From: Cladopsammia gracilis
Lineage: Eukaryota > Cnidaria > Anthozoa > Scleractinia > Dendrophylliidae
DNA: 64,000 nucleotides
Direction of reading: 5' to 3'
Assembly (NCBI GenBank): GCA_022457155.1
Contig: JAJGOT010000211.1
Location: forward strand, 741,501 to 805,500
The first letter of the stretch is position 1; every line of letters begins with the position of its first letter. The notes under the pieces are model-generated. The model saw only the letters and a list, made by a program, of their open reading frames with translations. It had not been told where the DNA came from and ran no database searches. A program made the position numbers and the translations under genes. Below, in pieces: positions 28,301-34,300 of the stretch.

Positions 28301-31300
28301 ACTTTGGACATCTTCAAAATAGATCGGGTTCTCTTCGGATTTGGTCAGGTCACCTTCGGAAATCCTGGCACTCCCACGAAAAAATTCTCACACGTATCAC
28401 TTGGAAAAAGTTGGCAGGTACACAAAAGCTCAAATCTTTTGGCCAATGACTTTATATATAGTTGATTGTTTTGTTTTCATTTGCTTTTATTAAAGTAAAA
28501 AATGCACCCAATTTGCATATGTCAAAACCTTTTCAGTAACATGCAACTTTTTCATAAAACATCTTGCAATCGGTGGTACAAAACTAAAACAGTTAACACG
28601 CGAAATTGAAAGTTACAAGAAACACGCAAAGACACTTCAAACTTGAACTGAAAAATTTTAAATGTCGTGCAGCTATAGTCCATTAGTGTATTCACAGAAT
28701 TATGAACACACATTCAAAACAGTGACACTTTTATACTATATAGTCATTCTAAATGACAACATTTTCTGTGATGTTTTATAATTATGTTTGCTAGAACAGC
28801 GTGGCCAAATATTTGGAAAAACAGCAGTGCATACAACATCAGTGTTCTTACCAGGCCGCGGCCATGTAAGATTCCCACACAAAAAAAATCGAAATGGTGC
28901 ATTAAAAGCCAAGTTAATGTGCCTTTGATGGTGCACAAGTTTAGACCAGATGCTACAAGTACAATGGACTATGTCCTAATAGAAGTTAGTGAGCAATTTT
29001 TGGATTGACAATCAAATACTTCAGTTTTTTCTACTTGGAAATAAGTAGTTAGAGGAAAACAATGCACCAAATGTACCATTTTAAAACCCTCAACCAATTT
29101 AATCTCCATTGGTTCCACATGTCAAACCTAGCTCCTTCAGTACGATTTTGGCTGCCACCTTGGATAATTTAACTGACCATGTGGATTGTGGGCTCATGTC
29201 ATTTGTTCCTCATGTTTTTTGCTTCATTTTCAAAAATAACATGGTGGATCGTGATTAATTTTGACCCCCTTTAAAGTTCCTGCTAAGAACACTGTAACAG
29301 TATGGTTTTATTTTGTGCTTGGACATAAAATTGTTCACTAGGAGATTAATTTTACAAAATGAAGTTGGCAAACATACCTTGATACCAGGCTGTGCCATTC
29401 TCAGTGCAGTAAGCTGAAGTTCTGGACAGACATGCTCCAAGATGTCTTTCGCAGGAAGAGCACGTGCTGAGCCATGCCGTGATGTTGATGGAATAGCTTC
29501 TTCTAGAATGCTACCTCTAAGGGTAGTGAGCTGCAAATGGAAAGTAAAAAGCTAAACTCGACCTTAAAAAAAAACAATAGTCCCCAAGTATAAGATATCA
29601 CAAGGCACTATAATATTATACATAAACGGAATTGGAAGTGTGATAGAAGACATGAGCTCAATAAATAGAGGTTATTCAGCATGAAATTGTGTAATAAAGC
29701 TGGGCATTTTTACTTGTTTTTTTTTCTCGCCTTTTATAGTGTTTTTCCTAGCATACATGTACAGTCAGAAGAGCGTAATACTGTGTCATATTTGCACTTG
29801 TTTTGCCACGTATTTGCACACTGAATGCTATGTTCTATATTAAACAGCATTAACAGCTTGATCTGACATACTTGAGTTTGTAGCATATATTTATTATACA
29901 GTGTACAGGCACAGTGTAAAGAATGTAGTTAAGTAAAGAGTTTACATGTTGTTAGACCTCATCGCCTGATGAAAACTAGCAGTAATGGAATAATAACATT
30001 GCGATCAAAATCTCAAAGTGACTCCATCGTAAGACAAATGAACAAGCATTCACCTAAAGAGTTACATGTAATCATATTGAACATCTTTGTGATAATCTTG
30101 CCAGCTCAAAAGGTAGGCTACCAAACTGTGAGGTTAGTTTGAATCCTTCCCACAACACCAACCAGGGAAAGGTTTTATCCACAAGGGCAGCCGGTAGGTT
30201 TCCTACGCAGCCGTTTTTAGGGTTGTCACACAAGGCTCCTCCGACTAAAGTTAGTGGGGAGGGGCATTGCATGACGACCCTAAAAGCGGCTGCTTAGGCG
30301 ACGATATATATGGATGCCCACTTTTTGAACAAATTCATGAAAAATTCATCTAAGCTTTTACAATACAAGAGACATGCCTCCAGGGTGCCTAGTGTTCAAT
30401 TTCTGGCTAAAAGCGCGAACCAGAGTCTTTATGCTACATTGTACCTCCCAGGGAGGTCACCACCTTATCGTGGTGGAGCGTTTTGTGTGTCTCAATGACC
30501 CCTGGAGCTATGTCAGCTAGAGTCTTGTACCCTGGTAGGGCCAGCCATGCCAAACAGGTCATAGGGAAGAGACCAGAAAAAGTGTGATCCCCTTAGTGGT
30601 CCTCCAGGTTGGGGGTTGGGCTGGGAGCTAATAACCCACACCCGTCAAAATAAGATTATTACAGAAACGGAAGACGTTCAAAACTCAATTAACATCAGTG
30701 AAGTGACAGGGCCCATGGTAGCAGGATGATGCACAGACAAATTCAGCTAACGCATTGTTGTACCCAATTCAAACATTTTGGGATCAGAACTCTTTGTTCG
30801 TCATATTTCCATATCAATGAAGCATTGACATGGAAATTATGTGGAGTACTGTGAACAAAGGATGTTATTCCCAGAAAGTTTGAATTGGGTACAACAATGC
30901 ATTAGCCAAATTTGTCTATTTGGGTCAAAGTCGAAAGGAAACCCAAAAGCTGACAGTTTTGATCATGAATCCGAAGATAGCTGGATTCCAGGATACGAGG
31001 ATGAAAGACAAGGAGCTGAATGGCAGTCATAAGTGACTGTTAGAGCTCTAGCAGCAAATCGAAGTGAATGGAAGGAGAACATAAAAGTCTTATGCACCTT
31101 CATTATGGCATGGAGACATATACATGTAGGTATAAGTATAAGTAAGTACCTCGCAGGGTTGGGGTCTATTACCCGTAAATACAGCTACCTCTCAACCCCA
31201 GGTAGCTTGGATAACAGAGGGCTTTATTTGCACAACTAAGTTCAAATTAAAAGCAGAAGAATGACGCAGCCGCATACCTCACTTGTTCTACCGATGATCC

Positions 31301-34300
31301 GATACTGGTACTGGTTCCCCTCGGACTCAGTAGGTTTCAGAAGGGAGGTATTCTCATCAAGTTTTTCACGTTTCAAGGACAGTGCAACAGGACCAAATCT
31401 TTCATCAATACCAAGGTAATTTAAATGTTCTATAAAGAATAAGGATTTGAGAAAAACATTTGTAAACAACTTTAAATAAAACTTGTTCTCAGTCTGGTAA
31501 TTTCATAAATAAATTAATGCAAACTGAGAATAACATTATCAAAATAAAAATTATCGTCATGTTTTTTTCTGGAGTTTTTAGAACCGGCATTTGCACTAAA
31601 AACAGGAAAAAGACAGGAATCTACCCGGTCCATGAATCTGCGAGCTGTGCTGCTTGTTGTGGGACAAAAAACCAACTTGCATGATTTGCCCATTTTCTAT
31701 AACTATGGTGCTGCGCTATTGCAGCCCTTACCTGCAAAGGAGCTTTGCTATTATTGAAGTCCAATGTTTACTACATGTACACCAATACCCAATGGATACT
31801 GTTGAATTTGGTTGCTAATTAAATTGTAGGACTTGAAGTTAAAATGCAAGTTCGCTTACCTTGGCCAACAAAAAAGTTCTTGTAATAATATGCACCATGA
31901 TCAACATGTTCAAAAACTCGTCCATTTTCATTGTGAAATCTTTCTCCAAGATACAAGAAACCACTATCAGGTTTTGAATTGTCAAGAATTGTAACTCCAG
32001 TTCCGCTGCTTAAATTTCCCACTTGTGCAGAATCATATGCAGTCAATAAAATATCAAGAGTTGACCTTCTTCTGAAGTTCTCTAATTTAGGTTCCTTTGG
32101 GCGTGAAGGGTCATGAGGATTTTGAAATGCCACATTACTACCCCTTGTCAATCCAATTTGTGGATCTTGTTCCTCTTCGCCACCAAGTTCATTCCTAAAA
32201 TAAGGGCAGTTAAGAACAAGACCATTACTTTTGTCATCACCAGGGTCTGCATCTTCTTCATTGTTACTAGCACTAGAGTCAGATCCTCGCCTTTGCATTT
32301 TATCGGCAATTGTTGCCGCAGTAACTTTAGTTGAGGCTGCAGATGCTCCTGAACGTTTGTTCTTTCTCTTATGTCCATCAGTGCCTTGCTTTGCAAACTG
32401 AAGTGCAAGCTCCTCGAAATCAACTGTCATACTCCGACAATCATAATGCGCAAAATATTTCCGAGATGGTGCATCTCCAAATTCTTCCTCTCCTGCTTTT
32501 GCATCGCCAGATCCCTTAAAAACTCGAAATAAATAAGTATTGTTCCTAAGTGAGTTTTTACGCCTTAGCAACGGGGTCCTTCTTTCTGTGAGAGGACTAG
32601 ACGAGGCCGAACTGGCACCAGATTTTCCCCTGAAGCCATCAATAAAGTTCGGGTTTTCATTATCATAAAGCCATGCTTTCTGTCCAGGCTGCAAGTGTTT
32701 TTCATTTTGAATATTTTGTTCGAACTTTCTGATTAAAGCGAAAAAACTTTCCCCAGTCGGAGACCGGGCTTCAGCTACATCTTCTTCTTCATAGTTATTC
32801 CTTGCACCAACATTTACATGTATCTCACTCGTATCACTGTTACTTCTTACGTGCATGGGTTGTGGTTTCATTTTTGAGGGGCTTTCAACCCCATAAATTG
32901 AACCAGTGCTGCGGCGTATTTCATCATCTCTGTTATAAATGTAGCTGTATCTGTAGGTTTCCGAATCATCTTTCGCTCTGCAATTAGCAGACAACAAAAT
33001 TGTGAGATAATGTACAATTATTAATAATAATTACTACAAGCACATCTGAGATTAAGATTAAAACATCCCAGCTTTTTATAATTTTTTAATCCCAAACTTT
33101 AATTTATAAGCTGAAGGTTTCATTAATTTACAAATTTTGTAAATTAAATGACACCTCAGATACATAACAGCATTACTTATTATATTTTCTAACGCAAATT
33201 ATGGTTCAATCTTTTAACATCACGTATACTTACGGTATTCACGATAATTAAAGTTTACACGGTATTTCAGAGGGTTCCACTTAATTCTTTAAATAACAGA
33301 AACGCGTCATAATTTTTTTGGTCAAACCATCAATATATACTTAAGCATAAGCTCACTAGATGCTATAAAAGATATAGACCGCTTGTAATTAATTTACAAT
33401 TTTTTCAGACGTTCATATTCAATAAATGAACACGAGACCACAACATTCAACCACTTCACGCAATAATACACCACTGTTAAAAAGTATGTGGGTCAAAATG
33501 AGACGACAAAATTAAACCGAGTACACAATTTGTTTTCTCTAAAAACAACTAGGGCGAACCAAACACAATGCATGTTATGATGTTAAAACACAATGCCGAA
33601 ATTCTCTTGCTACAAGTACAACATACAAAAATTATAAACAGCTTGTTCGAAAACCGTTCAAACAATTCGCAATTCACCTTTTCTGTTCCATCATAACAGT
33701 GGAGTTCTTGACTCGATTAAAAGCCTAACAAATTGACAAATTTCTCTCGCTGTTGGTAGCGATCGTTTGGTCATCCCCACCGCAATAATATCACGAAAAT
33801 TCACGTTTCCGGTGCAGATAAAACGCAGTAATGGCTGCTTTCTTACAGCTTCGGCCGGCTGGCAAGACGAAAGTAGTTGTATCACTTTACAGTTTTCTTC
33901 GTTCTGGACCTTTCAAACCGTTGAAACCTCGCAACTGTTCGAAGAACACATTATTAACCGCTAAACACGCTCCAGCAAGCTAGCGTCTTATTGAGTTTAT
34001 ACAACAATCCTTTCGAGTTGTACAAATGTCATTCCACCGAAATTATTTCACTTATGGAACAATCCCATAGCATATTTGGTATCTATGCTAACCAGAAGTA
34101 AATGAACTTCACCCGTTCAACCTCAAAGATGCCAGCAGAAATGCGAGACGTAGTAACTGGCTCTTGAAAGACGAACTTTGCCACTCGCGTGTACAGATGT
34201 TGAAGCGAGTTTTCTTGGTGAAGCTATATCACAAATTTCGTTATGAGTGCCAAAGCTGTTAGCTGAAGCCGCTGAAAACCTCAAAGTGTTGACAGTCCAG

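Larger units (their letters stand above)
27711..31277. other. SIPA1L introns 3 and 4, noncoding apart from exon 4
   Basis: Besides exon 4 (29378-29530), the palindrome cluster 27790-28040 and the LINE-like piece 30430-30650, a GC-rich inverted-repeat-like stretch lies at 30130-30300 (CAGCCGTTTTTAGGGTTGTC). Nothing else recognised. Confidence 0.6.

Noticed and set aside
32978..32997. Apparent start of exon 2 upstream of the acceptor
   Set aside because: There is no ATG there; the frame is simply open into the intron. The acceptor TTGCAG at 32978 fits family sequence and phase.
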